Positions 41,441 to 41,542 of a DNA stretch of 41,542 bases are shown one piece after another. The DNA comes from CAYVAP01 sp964343195 (GTDB taxonomy: Bacteria > Bacteroidota > Bacteroidia > J057): the NCBI GenBank assembly GCA_964343195.1, contig CAYFIR010000051.1, positions 1-41,542 of the forward strand, written 5' to 3'. Position numbers and translations under genes: made by a program. Numbering within the stretch: position 1 is the first letter of the stretch; each line of letters opens with the position of its first letter. A model generated the notes under the pieces. It had not been told where the DNA came from and made no database searches. It was given only the letters and a program-made list of their open reading frames with translations.

Positions 41441-41472
41441 TTTTCCTTTTATGTAAAAAAGGTATACATTTG
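41441..41472 (+). promoter_or_regulatory. Bacteroidota promoter of the tRNA-Leu gene
   Basis: TACATTTG (41465-41472) matches TAnnTTTG. Twenty bp upstream is TTTT (41441-41444), one base off TTTG. The start would be about 25 nt before the tRNA. Confidence 0.6.
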
Positions 41473-41504
41473 CCACTCCAAAATTAAGAAGACGTTCTTT
41501 TTAG

Positions 41505-41542
41505 GCGGATGTGGTGAAATTGGTAGACACGCTAGATTTAGG
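41505..41542 (+). tRNA. tRNA-Leu, 5' part, cut by the window edge
   Basis: The sequence begins GCGGATGTGGTGAAATTGGT and contains TAGACAC followed by the 5' anticodon stem CTAGA, the pattern of a leucine tRNA with its long D-arm. The anticodon loop starts TTTAGG, which places anticodon UAG at 41539-41541. The rest lies outside the window. Confidence 0.85.

Noticed and set aside
41505..41542. tRNA-Leu as an integration site
   Set aside because: Only the 5' part is in the window and no direct repeat of a tRNA 3' end can be tested.

Overview
The window looks like a chromosomal segment of a member of the Bacteroidota, probably an environmental Saprospiria/Cytophagia-type organism of moderate GC content. 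The evidence is a SusC/SusD pair, C-terminal type IX secretion (T9SS) sorting domains, lipoproteins with LTGC/LSGC lipoboxes, promoters of the TTTG-N19-TAnnTTTG type, and almost no Shine-Dalgarno (SD) sequences except a very strong one before rpsU. No insertion sequence, prophage, CRISPR array or rRNA operon was found.

Layout. From 1 to about 11.3 kb lies a housekeeping and envelope block: a possible gene tail at the left edge, topA, a GNAT acetyltransferase, an unknown protein, a secreted TPR-caspase-like protein, a DUF427 protein, oligopeptidase B, a DUF58 protein and a SpoU-family RNA methyltransferase. From 11.4 to 18.3 kb, on the minus strand, lie two tandem GT-C membrane glycosyltransferase paralogues, a membrane pyrophosphatase (hppA) with an unusual C-terminal tail, and a small secreted, probably beta-barrel, protein.

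From 18.4 to 32.1 kb, on the plus strand, is a six-gene polysaccharide utilisation locus (PUL): a T9SS-exported GH144-type glucanase, a five-module T9SS-exported putative glycan-binding protein, a second GH144-like lipoprotein, a GH3 beta-glucosidase, SusC and SusD. The combination suggests that a polymer, most likely a beta-1,2-glucan, is cut at the surface, bound and imported by SusC/D, then hydrolysed to glucose in the periplasm. A terminator-like structure with an alternative fold lies inside the operon.

From 32.1 to 37.1 kb are birA, a small membrane protein, a secreted nuclease, an M15 peptidase lipoprotein and an S8 peptidase lipoprotein. From 37.3 kb to the end is the translation/stress cluster rpsU - xerC-like recombinase - hpf, convergent with the (p)ppGpp synthetase/hydrolase rel, followed by a tRNA-Leu cut by the right edge.

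The least expected signal is in the spacers. Three copies of an exactly 111-bp element align without gaps, two of them sharing their terminal CTAG. There is also a roughly 160-bp imperfect palindrome and several short repeat families. Several of these repeats supply the stop codon of the neighbouring gene.
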